Positions 1 through 10,309 of a stretch of DNA of 64,000 nt are shown piece after piece (the stretch's first letter is position 1; each line of letters begins with the position of its first letter). The DNA lies in contig OX387201.1 in the NCBI GenBank assembly GCA_947561715.1, positions 19,978,001 to 20,042,000 on the forward strand, given 5' to 3'. Origin of the DNA: Ascidia mentula. Its lineage: Eukaryota; Chordata; Ascidiacea; Phlebobranchia; Ascidiidae. The position numbers and the translations under genes are program-made. The notes below the pieces were generated by a model, which was not told the DNA's origin, ran no database searches, and was given only the letters and a program-made list of their open reading frames with translations.

Positions 1-2384
1 ACCTCGCAAATATCGCCACCAGCGGCGCTAAGACTCCGATTTGAACAAACTCGTTCTGCGTGAAATCTTCGGTTAACTTTTCAACTTTCTGACATTTAGA
101 AAACAACAAAAAAGACCAATTTAATATTTCCATAAATCTTTTGTAAAAACAACACCGGCCAAACAAAATGATTACTGCAAGCAATATAAACAACGACTTC
201 ACTTCTTGACTGAAATTATTCAATTCTTTAACAGGTGCAAAATCCCACAAGTGTGGATCAATATTTAGGTCACAATTCACAACAAGCTTCATCCCCACAC
301 CCGTTATACCTGGTTGTCCTGGTTGTCATCGCAAACAGCAGCAATCGCGTCAGCAGTCGCCGTCTGAAGCGAATCGTCCTTCACCGTGAGAAAATCAACC
401 AGGAACCCGGAAGCTCCACACTCCATAATTCTCCGCTGGATGTCGCCCGCACCACTCGTGTCTCCCCGACAGACTGAAGCCAGGGTGTTGATAAACAAAA
501 AAAAAACAAAAAAAAAAACAAAAAAAAAAGCCAGGGTGTTGATGACGTTGACAAGCACATCCACAACCCGGAACAATACAAGCTGGAAAGTTACAATTAC
601 CTCAAATCCCATGGGAAGTATACGACGGACGTGAGGCATCGGTTTTAAACTAACTGCAAAATTTAATCAAGAATTCCCCTCCTGTATTTCTGACTCACGT
701 CAACTTGGAGGAGTTCAACTAACGGCCGGATACCACCATGTGCGGCGATGCGTGACGCGTTGTCATCCACGTGGGCGAGATCCGAGAGAACGACAGAAGA
801 ACGCGATTGAATCTCGCATCTCTCATCCGTAGATTCCAGATCCTGGTTCTCCGGATCATGATCGTGGGAGGCCATGGGTTTCAACAGAGAAATAAGTGCT
901 GCGAAAAATAGTTCCCGATTGAAAAGAAACAAGTCTGACCAATCGACGGCATATTCAATACATTTTACACTTAACTTAATCAAATGCTGCACGATAAGCA
1001 TACATTGCACAAATTACATAATTTTTACGCAAAGTTACTGCAGACATGAACAGAAAACGTGATACATAAAATAGCACCGATAAAACCATGAGGGTTTCCG
1101 AGTCAGACACACAAGTTCTCTTCCGTGTTCACGTGGTTTTCAAAAATACTGAACTGGTATTCAAGTACGATTTCTATCCCGACAAAAGTGAAATATTAAC
1201 CACGTGACTTAACACTTACTTGGAATCGCGCCAGCGTTCGCAATCTCAACTCTGACGTCATCCTGTTCCGACATGAGGCAAATAACAGAACAAGCGAGTG
1301 ATCTTATGGGAGAAGTCGTCTCGTCTTCCAAATCCTTCCCTAAACCTTCAACACAAATGTTCACTGAGTCCTCGACCACAAAGTTCGATGGTTTGGGATT
1401 TCTGTAGTTACAACTTGGACTCCAACCCCAAACACACACTCGGTGCATCCGCGTAAAGATTTAACGAAGCTTATTGCGGGAATAAAAACGTTGCAGCGAC
1501 ATCTAGCGGTAAACAACACATGTCTTTTAGTGAGTGCCAGTCAGGTTTAGTGGGTGTTTCGACCATTAGGTTTCATCCCTGCAGCTTTTGGGCCAGTGAC
1601 GAAACATCCGGGCGAACACCACGCACAGTCGCCGGGATAGCTTTAAATTTAATTTACCCGACGAAAAACATGTGTCCACATTAACCACAGTTAAAAACGA
1701 ACCAGAATCAAGGGACATGGTTCCTGACTTGGGTCTTTTTCTTGCGCTCCGGAGCAAATTAACAAGAGGAGGAACTGCATCAACCGCCAACAGAGGGCGC
1801 CAGTAAGTCGGTGTGCGATGAAGCAGAACCTCGAGGCAACGAAGCGAAGCGTCTTGGCGGGAAACGAATCGGCATTCCAGCATTTCTTAAATAGAGAATT
1901 TGTTTTTTGTGAGGTTGCAATAATGTTAGGGAATAATAAATAAATAAATTGTCACATTTTCCACACACAGAGTTTCTGACTTATTCCGAAAATAAACAAC
2001 ATTTACACAAATTTACAACATACAACCGATGAAACCAAAGTTCCTAAAAGAGTCATCCACCCTGTTATTAAATTGGTGAATACATACGCATATACACAAA
2101 GCATCGTCAGCGTAATTTCAGTATGTTATTATTACGCAACAATGACGTCACTCACCAACTAATGCTGGCCACACGTTTAAACTTTCCTCGTCATCACCAT
2201 CCTTCCTCCCCTCCAAACTAATCAAATATTTGATGACGTCAGTGTTGTAACTGGGGGTGCTCTTGTCACGGGACCGTCATTGTTGACGTCACGCGATCGC
2301 ACGGTGGCGCCAGACTTGATGGGAAATTTGAGACAATCGTGCGCCCCACTTGAGGCAGCAACGAGCAGTGGTGTAGCGTTGTCC
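1..2384 (-). pseudogene. ANKAR: Ankyrin/armadillo-repeat gene, copy A, 3' part off the left edge, disrupted
   Basis: These are - strand exons homologous to copy B. They include an ankyrin exon (2,156-2,384), an armadillo exon reading IANAGAIP (about 1,219-1,400), one reading HGGIRPLVELLQVD (about 679-890) and one reading ECGASGFLVDFLTVKDD (about 311-570). The ankyrin exon is one base shorter than its copy B partner around 2,240-2,260, which shifts the frame. At 7-9 one extra A shifts the frame of the leftmost exon. A 37-nt A-rich insertion (493-529) with a 14-bp target duplication adds 17 codons in frame. These breaks suggest a decaying copy. The family name rests on ankyrin repeats followed by armadillo repeats; another ankyrin/armadillo protein is possible. 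Confidence 0.7.
493..543 (-). mobile_element. A-rich retroposed insertion with 14-bp target-site duplication
   Basis: GCCAGGGTGTTGAT occurs at 479-492 and again at 530-543, flanking 37 nt made of A with a few C. Copy B has a single GCCAGGGTGTTGAT at the matching place. This is what a LINE-type poly(A)-only retroposition event looks like. It sits inside an armadillo exon and adds exactly 51 nt, so the frame stays open and a Phe/Val-rich stretch would be inserted. Confidence 0.85.
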
Positions 2385-2841
2385 CTGTTTCAACAACATT
2401 GGTGAAGGCGCTCGACGTTATATTAAGCACAAAAAGCCTGATCGGAATTCATGGCAAGGAGAGTCAGGGTTCGAACCCCGGTGTGGTAAAAGATCAGCAG
2501 CTGTTTTTCATTAAATCCCCATTTTCGTGACGTATTTGTTTCATTGATGACGAAATTAGCAGTGGTTGGATACCGGGTTAGTTTAAATAAGTGCATATAC
2601 ACAGGGATGAGTCAGACCTAACCCGAATATCGTACGTGGAATGCGCTCCACTCAGATTGTAACAACATCGCTAGGAATCACACACCTGTTTATATAATAA
2701 TGTCGCTGTTTCTTTTGAGACCAATTAGATTTGATGACGCAACTCTAGCAATATATGATAAATGTGCGGCAAGTTGAAAGTAAAAATAAACTAGGTTGAT
2801 ATATACTGGTTAGTGCAGTAATTATGGATGTGTGTTAGATC

Positions 2842-3070
2842 TGCGGATACATGCACGCACTGTTTCAATCTATAAAGGTCTCATCAGTGCAGCTGGTGAC
2901 TGTGACACTGGCTGGGACAACTTGGATACTGACAGGGACACAGATTTTAATTTCAAGGTGTCTGTGGTGTAAGTGTGCATGGTAGTCTACAAGCTAGCCC
3001 AGTGCCACAGTCACACCAAACTGCACTAATGAGACCTTATAGGATGAAATATTGTGTGCACGTGTCCGCA
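2842..3070. repeat. Small inverted-repeat element with hammerhead-like arms (copy A)
   Basis: Two arms of about 80 bp in opposite orientation are joined through a short centre. The left arm on the - strand reads CTGATGA, then GACC, then GAAAC; the right arm on the + strand reads CTAATGA, then GACC, then GAAAT. Both are followed by a TC cleavage-type triplet and GCA(G). The flanks of each core (CTGC before, GCAG or GCA after) can pair as helix I. The right arm has lost G5 of the core and the left arm has a weak helix II, so neither is likely to be active. The copy B counterpart is at 50,409-50,632. Confidence 0.6.
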
Positions 3071-3243
3071 TTTCTCATGGATTCTTATGGCTCTTTACTG
3101 CTTGTAAGGAAGAAACACATTTAGTGCTTGTTTTGTAGTTTGACTGATTCTGTTTAAAGTCAGAATACTGCACTTCATTATAGATATTTTGATAACCCAA
3201 CCCCCGTTTTGCCATTGTGAATTATTAAACATATATATAATGT

Positions 3244-3890
3244 TTTTGTTGCTGCCAGGCATATTGTAACTTAATAATCTGTTCTTCTGGCAAAGATAAA
3301 ACGTAACTTTATTCACCGACGTTTCGCCTGTTATTCAACAAGGCTTCCTCAAGGTAATGGTACAGTGCAGCACACAACTAACGCCAAAAAACGTGCCAAC
3401 ACGAAAAAGGGGATAACGCTAACACCGCTTGTAAAATCATGTGATGTATAAAAAATGGGCGGGAAAACTACAGTTACAGTAAGTTGTTATAGAGCACCGG
3501 GAAGTAAACGCACTGTTCCCTATCATTAACACAGCGATTGTTCTTGTGGATGTGGAGCGCTTCTAGGAAGAGGCGCTTTGTATGGTCCACCTCCTTTTCC
3601 AAAACCTTAGCCTTGTCAAAGGCGATCTGATGACCTTTTAAGGCAGCATGCTTGGCTAACGCTGTTTTATTTGCGTCTTTCGACGCAACGTCGCGGCGGT
3701 GCTCCTTAATTCTGGTTTTCAAGGCTCTTCCGGTTTCCCCGATGTAGACACCCTCGCACTCTCCACATGGAATTGAATAAACTACTCCTTTTGGTTCCGC
3801 TACCTCCATGACAATGGAGGTAGCGGAACCGCTGCGAAAAATAGTTTTGACCCCAAACTTATTGTACCTCACTTTTGCCTTCATTTTAAC
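3244..3890 (-). mobile_element. 5'-truncated Penelope-like element (GIY-YIG end only)
   Basis: On the - strand an open frame of about 130 codons (3,474 to roughly 3,870) ends a PLE protein. It contains the GIY-YIG core GVVYSIPCGECEGVYIGETGR followed by LKTRIKEHRRDV, the endonuclease domain that nicks target DNA in this family. No reverse-transcriptase motifs remain. Downstream, a hammerhead-like motif (3,307-3,360) and the terminal CCAGAAGA...CCTGG hairpin mark the 3' end near 3,244. The upstream part of the same open frame is not PLE: it runs into an aldehyde-oxidase exon. Copy B lacks the element, so it arrived after the duplication or was lost there. The 5' boundary is approximate. Confidence 0.75.
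3307..3360 (-). ncRNA. Degenerate hammerhead ribozyme motif of the truncated PLE
   Basis: The - strand shows helix I (ACC with GGT), helix II (GCCTTG...AACAGGC) and GAAACGTC, as in the other PLE motifs here. The first core block is TTGAGGA rather than CTGANGA, so the invariant C3 is replaced. The motif is probably inactive. Confidence 0.6.
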
Positions 3891-3973
3891 ACATACCGCA
3901 GGTTCAAGTATTTTCCCATGGATCATCATGAGATCACAAACAAAATAACATAAATTTGTCTTATCAGACTTAC

Positions 3974-5247
3974 CAGAAGCAGTGTTTCCACAAACTATTT
4001 GAGCAGTCGGTTGGGATTTGAGAACTGCAAATAAATCATTAAACGAAGTTGGTCGGATCCATGAAGTTCCACCATTAAATAATTTAAGCCTGGTTGCTTT
4101 TAGTTGCACTAACCTGACCTTTTTAAGGTCCTAAGAAACAAAAACTGTTGAACATTTCTTGAGATACAATGTTGTTTAATTCAAGTATTTGTTGGTAACA
4201 GAAAAGGAATCAGGAAGTTTGTACATTTTATTGCATGTTGTACCTCAATGTCTGAACATTTTTCCAGCAGTTTTGGGTCAGCATCTGTTGCAGAAGATTT
4301 CATTGCATCAAGTATGGGACGATATCCTGTACAACGACAAATGTCTCCATCAAAACTATCTTTGCTCGGTTGGAGTTGGATCTTCTGATAAAAGGCTAAA
4401 AAGACGAGAGGGTTACTTTATGGTTTTATTGGCAACTACATATAACCAAGCATATACTGCAATGATTTAATATAATAAGCACAGTTGTGTTTGAAAGGCC
4501 AGAAAAACATACTCTGAATAACCCACCACAAATTTTCTGTGTATTCTAATTTATAAGCGAACCTGTACATATTCATGACGAAGCCAGGAGTGCAATAACC
4601 ACACTGTGAACCATCAAACTCAGCTACACGAGTTTGTATTGCATTGTAGCCATCTCTTCGTGACCCAAGTCCTTCCACAGTTGTTACTCTGCACCCGTCC
4701 ACTGAAGCAAGCAGGCTGAGGCACTAAATACATTTGTCAATACATAAATTTTTTTTAATGTGCATTTTTATGTCAAACACAGTAAAATTAGTTAATGAAT
4801 AGAAAGCATCTGCATATCAGTTATGATTAAACAACAAACCAGAACATAGAGTTTAACTTTTAACATTCACCGAGTTTACAGCTTCTATCTTTCCAGGAGT
4901 TTTCTCCATGGCAACCACGCAACATCCACATCCACTCCCTCATAACACATCACTTTTGTTCCAGTGAGTCCTGGTTGTGATCGGAGCCATGAGTTCAGGC
5001 TCATCATGGGATCCACATCATCAACTGAACAAAGCAAACAGGTTTACAACAACTAATAATTTCTACTTCTATCTTTAACAAACATGTCCACATTTTTTGT
5101 GTTATCTGTTGCCAACAACTAAAATTAACTAAATAAAAATGCATTAAAAAGCTAAAAAAAGAAATGCAGAAGATTTTTGCATATAAGCTTCAACAAACCT
5201 GTATACAGTTGTCCATTTACATGGAATGATATTGAGGTACTTGTCAT
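3974..5247 (-). pseudogene. Aldehyde oxidase / xanthine dehydrogenase-like gene, 5' part, copy A, frameshifted
   Basis: Five - strand exons match the N-terminal part of molybdo-flavoenzymes. Exon 1 (5,199-5,247) starts MTSTSISFHVNGQLYT. Exon 2 (about 4,871-5,026) should carry the plant-type 2Fe-2S loop but has two extra bases near 4,931-4,934, so CYEGGCGCC of copy B is lost. Exon 3 (4,563-4,723) encodes GSQCGYCTPGFVMNMY. Exon 4 (4,244-4,395) encodes LLSEDPTPTEQ, then after a frame slip near 4,358-4,364, DICRCTGYRPILDAM, the second 2Fe-2S cluster. Exon 5 (3,974-4,113) reads WIRPTSFNDLFAVLKSQ and VCGNTASG, the start of the FAD domain. Nothing of the molybdenum domain follows; a PLE lies next. 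This is a truncated, non-functional copy. Oxidase versus dehydrogenase cannot be settled from these exons. Confidence 0.8.
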
Positions 5248-6459
5248 TGTACCAAGTATAACCACCTAAAGTGGATGAATAGAAAGTTTTGTCCCACGTA
5301 TTTAAGAAATTCCTACAAAATCTTGTTGACAAAAAATGCACCATCAGTTTTGTATTAAAATTTATAACCTTTTACAATGGGGTTGAGAGATAAAATATAA
5401 AAAAGACAAACCACAGCAATTAATTCATGGATGGATCCCGGATTGGAAAGTTTGTTTTTTTGCGCGGATTTTGTTTTTGGCGATCGTTAATTGTGCAGAC
5501 GATCGCAACGTTTTTTTCGTATGTTAGTGCATTACAGACAACTATGGAAAACAAGTAGAAGTTACAGAGTTGATCGTAATAATTACAGTGTCAAATAAAA
5601 ATATAAGTAAAGTGATCGAGAAAGTGGTCAAATATGAAATACTGCCAAATGCAAAAACTGTCTGCAAGAATTTGTCAGAAACAACCAATCTGGGGGCTTA
5701 CCTATCTAACAACTAATTCTAAAACTGACTACACAAAAACATGATGATAAATCTTGATAATATAAATTTAAATTAACGTGAAAACAAACTTTCGCACGTC
5801 AGGTAATACACAAAAGCTTTCACAGCATTGTAATTAAACTCCGCTGGTGAACTCTCTGTGACGCTTAGCTGAAAAGTCATCATTCATTTGTTTTTCTGAG
5901 TTTCCATTTTTTCCTAAAAACGTGACTTGGCACTGGACAGATAGGGGATTTCCCAGTTTGTTAAAATAATGACGTCAGTGTTTTTTTGATGATCAGAAAA
6001 GGTTGTGCTTCAGGGGCCGTTTTCTGACGCCATAAAAATTTAGGGATTTTTGGAAGACCATAATTTCATCTGTTTTTTTTTTTTCAATTACAATACATTT
6101 TCCAAACAGAAATAAAAAAGAATTTTGTGTCCTAAGATTGCGGAACCTTCCCTTAACGCGAAACATAGACTGTACGTTTCAAGTTACGCCTCAACTACTA
6201 TGCAAAATGTAACGGTTACGACCCACTGAAACTAAACACGCCCAGTCTCCTCGCAACCAGCATTCAGTTGTTAAGTGTGTAGTAGTTTGCTGATTCACTG
6301 AAGATTTGTAAGGGTTAGTATTTGTTACTAAGATTGTTTTTTTACTGACTTCGCGAGCAATCGGTAAAGAAAACCTGAAACTCTGGCTTATTGTGAGTTG
6401 GGCAGGGGTCTACTTTCATATTGAACTGAGAAAACGTTATGCGGAAACGTTTTGTAGAA
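5248..6459. other. Intergenic, no gene recognised
   Basis: This AT-rich noncoding sequence matches copy B near 52,400-53,420 with scattered small indels. I see no conserved reading frame and no RNA gene. It separates the oxidase 5' end from the following + strand protease region. Confidence 0.5.
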
Positions 6460-7088
6460 AATGTTGATTTTTCGTATTTGTGTTACGCTTCTTAAACCAA
6501 ACGCTTTCCAAGGTCCTCAGGACGCTGTATTACCGGCTCACCACAAGCCTGTTCCAGCACAATGGTTTTCCAATCAGATTAAATCTTGTTCATAAAACTT
6601 TAAAATACAAGCAGGCGAATAACGATCTACAAAGCAGCCTGGCAGTCCTCTTTCAGAGTCTCGCGTTAGTCCCGTTTCTATCTTTTATATCACTCGTGAT
6701 TGGCCCAATCGTGTCACGTGAGAGAGAGGGAGTTAGCGCTGCTATGTAAAATCAACGTGCGGTGACTGGTGCGTTCGAGACAATTACGTGAATTAAAATA
6801 TAAATTAACATAAAAACATTTAATTAAGTAGGCGGAAGGTTTAAGAATAAGAGGTGAAAAAACGTGGCGATGAATACGTGAATACGTGATATAATAAAGC
6901 GTGAAAACTTGGAAAGAAAACGTCAAACGAGTGATCGCAGGTTCTTTTGCGCTACATTTGTGGAGTTAACTTTTAAGATAACCAGTTATCTGCAGACAGT
7001 TGTGCACACGGTTTCGACCTATTGGGTCTCATCAGTGTATTTGATGACTGACGACGGTCTGGTCGACTAACAAGCCACACAGACACTA
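6460..7088. mobile_element. Unclassified ~630-bp insertion in copy A
   Basis: Copy B reads straight through this site: CGGAAACGGTTTGAGTT near 53,415 corresponds to sequence on both sides of the segment in copy A. The inserted DNA has no protein resembling a transposase or reverse transcriptase. Its right part contains a good hammerhead-like motif (6,989-7,040). No clear long target duplication is visible; only a few bases (TTTG) are shared at the junctions. It may be a non-autonomous retroelement. Confidence 0.55.
6989..7040 (-). ncRNA. Hammerhead ribozyme-like motif
   Basis: The - strand reads CTGATGA, helix II GACC-CAATA-GGTC, then GAAAC, a possible helix III built on GTGTGCAC, and a GTC triplet followed by TGCAG. 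All invariant core bases are present. It is homologous to one arm of the inverted-repeat element at 2,842-3,070 but better preserved. Helix I is weak, so activity is uncertain. Confidence 0.6.
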
Positions 7089-7793
7089 TTTGAGTTGTAT
7101 GTGGAGGTTAAATATAAACATCACATTTTATGATTATATTTGCGATCAATCAACTTACCAACGTTGGAATTCAAGGATGTAATTCAATGGTTCTCAAACT
7201 GTTCGTCGGGACGCCCTGGTGCATTCATTTCAATTTCCAAAAGCGTCGGGTAACTTGAAACCCAGCCTTTCACGATAATCAGTGCGTCACAAGTACTGTG
7301 AATATCTCCAAATGCGTCGCACTGCAATATGTTCATTTACTTATTTGTTTCAACACCGAGATTCGAACCCACGACATCCTGGGGACGAATCCCGATCGCT
7401 TTTTTTGTTTGTATGACTCGGGTGATTTAACCGAAGTTTTCATTCGATGTGCTCTCCAGCGACACCTATCTAATCAGCCACAGTCATTTCTCATGACGTA
7501 ACAGCGGTCGGTTTCGCTTTGCAATCAATCGTTTTGATCGCGCAGCGTTAAAATGAGTTGAAAGCGAGAAGTTGGTAAATCATGTGTGACGTCAAGCAAG
7601 TAGCCATGGTGGAGACTCATAGTTTTATGTACGGTTGTGTATGCGTACAAATCTGTTGTATTCGAACAAGAATTTGTATGTTAAATCTTATATGTTGCTC
7701 ACAGCAGTAGTTGATTAAATTATTCCAGCAAGTTTGTTGCTAACGCTGCCAGGCATACTATTTGTAATTAAAAGCTCTTCTGGCAAAAGAAAA

Positions 7794-7850
7794 CTTGTTA
7801 GATCGACGTTTCGGTTGTCATACAACAACCTTCATCAGGATAATGAAGTA
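7794..7850 (-). ncRNA. Hammerhead ribozyme motif, left PLE arm
   Basis: The - strand carries helix I (ATC with GAT, plus an outer ACTT/AAGT), core CTGATGA, helix II (GGTTGT...ACAACC), GAAA, a two-base-pair helix III (AC with GU) and the cleavage triplet GTC. This is the minimal type I hammerhead known from Penelope-like elements. All core residues are intact. Confidence 0.85.
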
Positions 7851-8047
7851 AAAAAACGCCCACACGGTGATAAATATTCACGCGCGCATAAAGCACAAAA
7901 AAGGCAAAAAAGGGCAAAAAAGGCGAAGGAAACAACACAAGCTAGGAAGCGGGGATGGGGGGAAACACCAATAATAGAAAACGCGCGTCAACAGGACGAA
8001 ACCGAGGTCTAAAGCATAGCGCCTCGAGGTGCGCAAGACCATAACGT

Positions 8048-10309
8048 TCAACCAGGGGGCATGTCGTGCAGACCGTTTATCAAATTGCGATAAACGGGTG
8101 GAAAGAAGGTTTCCCTCTTATCATTAAGTGCGCACCCATGTGCGTTTATATGAACAGACTCGATGAACATCCTCTTGTATCTGTCCTTTTCCCGGTCCAG
8201 AATTATTGTGTTCTCAAAATTAACCGTGTGTCCTGTTGCTGCAACATGTTGCGACAATGCCGTCCCTGCCACCTTATTGGGCTTGCCAACATCCCGTTGA
8301 TGTTCCTTTAGACGTGTTCTTAGGGCGCGACCCGTCTCACCAATGTACACCTTCTCACACCCTCCACATGGAATGCGGTATACTACCCCTCTAGCATCTA
8401 GCGTACCACCAGCGCGATCTTTAGGATGCGATACCAAGGAGCGTAGTGTAACCGCAGGACGCTCGTACACCAGGATGGAAAAGTCCTCCAGCAGTCTCTT
8501 TAAGGTCTCTGAAAGTCCTGGAAAATATGGGAGAACAACCACACCAGCGGTGGGACTTTTGTTGCACTTAGGCAGGGATGCAGGATTTTGTCGCAGAAAG
8601 GAGATTGGGTAACCATTTCTTAAAAGAGCATCCCGCACACTACCCACCTCTTGTTCTCGGGCCTTTTCCTCTGTAACAAGATTGTCCGCTCTGGTGTATA
8701 GTGCACGCACTACAGCCCGCTTGTGGGATATAGGGTGCGCTGACCGGAAAGATAGATACCTGTCAGAATGTGTCGGTTTTCGGTAAACACTCGTGCGTAG
8801 GGACCCACGGTTTTCCCTTTGAACAGCAACATCTAAAAACGATAAAATCCCACCATGCTCAACCTCCATGGTGAACTTAATGCTCGCTTCGATCGAGTTG
8901 AGGTGCTCAAGCAGCGATTCCACGTAGTCGCGATGCACAACCACAAACGTATCGTCCACGTAACGTCGCCACAAGCGTGGGGGACTCAAAAACGTTGACA
9001 ACGCTCTTTGCTCCACGGACTCCATGACTATGTTGGCGACCACCACTGAAAGCGGAGACCCCATGGCTGTACCAAATATTTGCTTGTAAAATTCACCTTT
9101 GAACGACAAATAGGTGGCGTCCAGACAAAGTTGAATGCACTCCACGATCTCCGGTAGTGGCCACGAACAACGTGCCTCCAATGTTTCATCTCTCTGCAGT
9201 CTTTCTGCCGCCACTTCCACCGCCAACTTCACCGGTACGTTTGTGAAGAGAGAGACGACATCAAATGATACCATTACCTCTTCGTGGTCCACGCGCAATT
9301 CTTTCACCTGTGCCGCAAAATCAATAGAATTCCGGACGGTCTCATCCGTTGCACCCACAAGGGGGGCCAAAATACGGGCCACATGTTTAGCAAGATTATA
9401 CGTTGGAGATCCTACGAACGACACAATAGGCCTAAGTGGAACCCCAGGTTTATGAATCTTTGGAAGACCATAAAGACACGGCGTCCGCCCATCCGTGCTA
9501 TGCAACTCGAAAAACTCCCTTATTGATAACACTTGCTTATCCCTGTGTAAGCGTCCAACCATTGCATTAACCTTTCGTTCGACAACGTGACAGGGATCCC
9601 TCTTCACTTTGCGGTAGGTCTTTTCGTCAGCCAACATTAACTTAAGCTTGTTCTCGTAATCCGATCTATTCATAACCACCGTCACATTTCCTTTGTCCGC
9701 AGGGAGTATTACAATGTCATTATTATGGCGTAACTGCTTGATAGCTGCGAACTCTTCCCTTGACAAATTAGGCTGCGCCCGTTGATGGCTCTTGATGCAG
9801 TTAACCACTTTGCTCTGCAACATAGATTTTATGTGGGCCGGCTGGTGCGCAATTCCTTTCTCTACAGACGCTACGATTTGCCTCCAGGGTACACTTGACT
9901 GCGCGACGGCGAAGTTCAACCCCAAGGAAAGGACTTCCGATTGTTGGGGCGAAAGCGGGCTACTGGAAAGATTCATTACCCACTTTTTGCTAATGGTTGT
10001 GACACCCTGTCGATTCGATCCGTTGTTACACAACTTCAAGCAAGAGGGTGCGCTACGCTTGTCGAAGTTGTGTAACAACGGATCGAATCGACAGGGTGTC
10101 ACAACCATTAGCAAAAAGTGGGTAATGAATCTTTCCAGTAGCCCGCTTTCGCCCCAACAATCGGAAGTCCTTTCCTTGGGGTTGAACTTCGCCGTCGCGC
10201 AGTCAAGTGTACCCTGGAGGCAAATCGTAGCGTCTGTAGAGAAAGGAATTGCGCACCAGCCGGCCCACATAAAATCTATGTTGCAGAGCAAAGTGGTTAA
10301 CTGCATCAA
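8048..10309 (-). CDS. Penelope-like reverse transcriptase with GIY-YIG endonuclease (left arm)
   Basis: The open frame is 753 codons and its product would copy element RNA at a nicked target. Visible in order are an N-terminal PLE block ILPADKGNVTVVMNR (about residue 200), YGLPKIHKPGVPLRPIVS (about 280), GTAMGSPLSVVVANIVME, the catalytic YVDDTF (about 450), SFLDV, and a C-terminal GIY-YIG domain with VYIGETGR (from about 640). The first ~85-90 residues are antisense read-through into the opposite arm and across the spacer, so the true N-terminus has been lost at the junction. No frameshift or stop interrupts the domains, which points to recent insertion. Confidence 0.9.
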   Translation of the reverse strand: MMQLTTLLCNIDFMWAGWCAIPFSTDATICLQGTLDCATAKFNPKERTSDCWGESGLLERFITHFLLMVVTPCRFDPLLHNFDKRSAPSCLKLCNNGSNRQGVTTISKKWVMNLSSSPLSPQQSEVLSLGLNFAVAQSSVPWRQIVASVEKGIAHQPAHIKSMLQSKVVNCIKSHQRAQPNLSREEFAAIKQLRHNNDIVILPADKGNVTVVMNRSDYENKLKLMLADEKTYRKVKRDPCHVVERKVNAMVGRLHRDKQVLSIREFFELHSTDGRTPCLYGLPKIHKPGVPLRPIVSFVGSPTYNLAKHVARILAPLVGATDETVRNSIDFAAQVKELRVDHEEVMVSFDVVSLFTNVPVKLAVEVAAERLQRDETLEARCSWPLPEIVECIQLCLDATYLSFKGEFYKQIFGTAMGSPLSVVVANIVMESVEQRALSTFLSPPRLWRRYVDDTFVVVHRDYVESLLEHLNSIEASIKFTMEVEHGGILSFLDVAVQRENRGSLRTSVYRKPTHSDRYLSFRSAHPISHKRAVVRALYTRADNLVTEEKAREQEVGSVRDALLRNGYPISFLRQNPASLPKCNKSPTAGVVVLPYFPGLSETLKRLLEDFSILVYERPAVTLRSLVSHPKDRAGGTLDARGVVYRIPCGGCEKVYIGETGRALRTRLKEHQRDVGKPNKVAGTALSQHVAATGHTVNFENTIILDREKDRYKRMFIESVHINAHGCALNDKRETFFPPVYRNLINGLHDMPPG

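Noticed and set aside
304-639. A novel Phe/Val-rich membrane protein on the minus strand
   Set aside because: The hydrophobic stretch is the translation of an A-rich retroposed insertion inside an armadillo exon.
2440-2495. A tRNA-like T arm (GGGTTCGAACCCCGG), also in copy B
   Set aside because: No D arm or acceptor stem can be placed at the right distances; at most a B-box relic.
4189-4470. Plus-strand 93-codon open frame over the oxidase region
   Set aside because: It is antisense to the CRCTGYRP exon of the oxidase-like gene and has no features of its own.
9135-9526. Open frames opposite the PLE reverse transcriptase (and mirrored ones at 10,575-10,966)
   Set aside because: They are antisense shadows of the reverse-transcriptase frame and appear in both arms only because of the palindrome.
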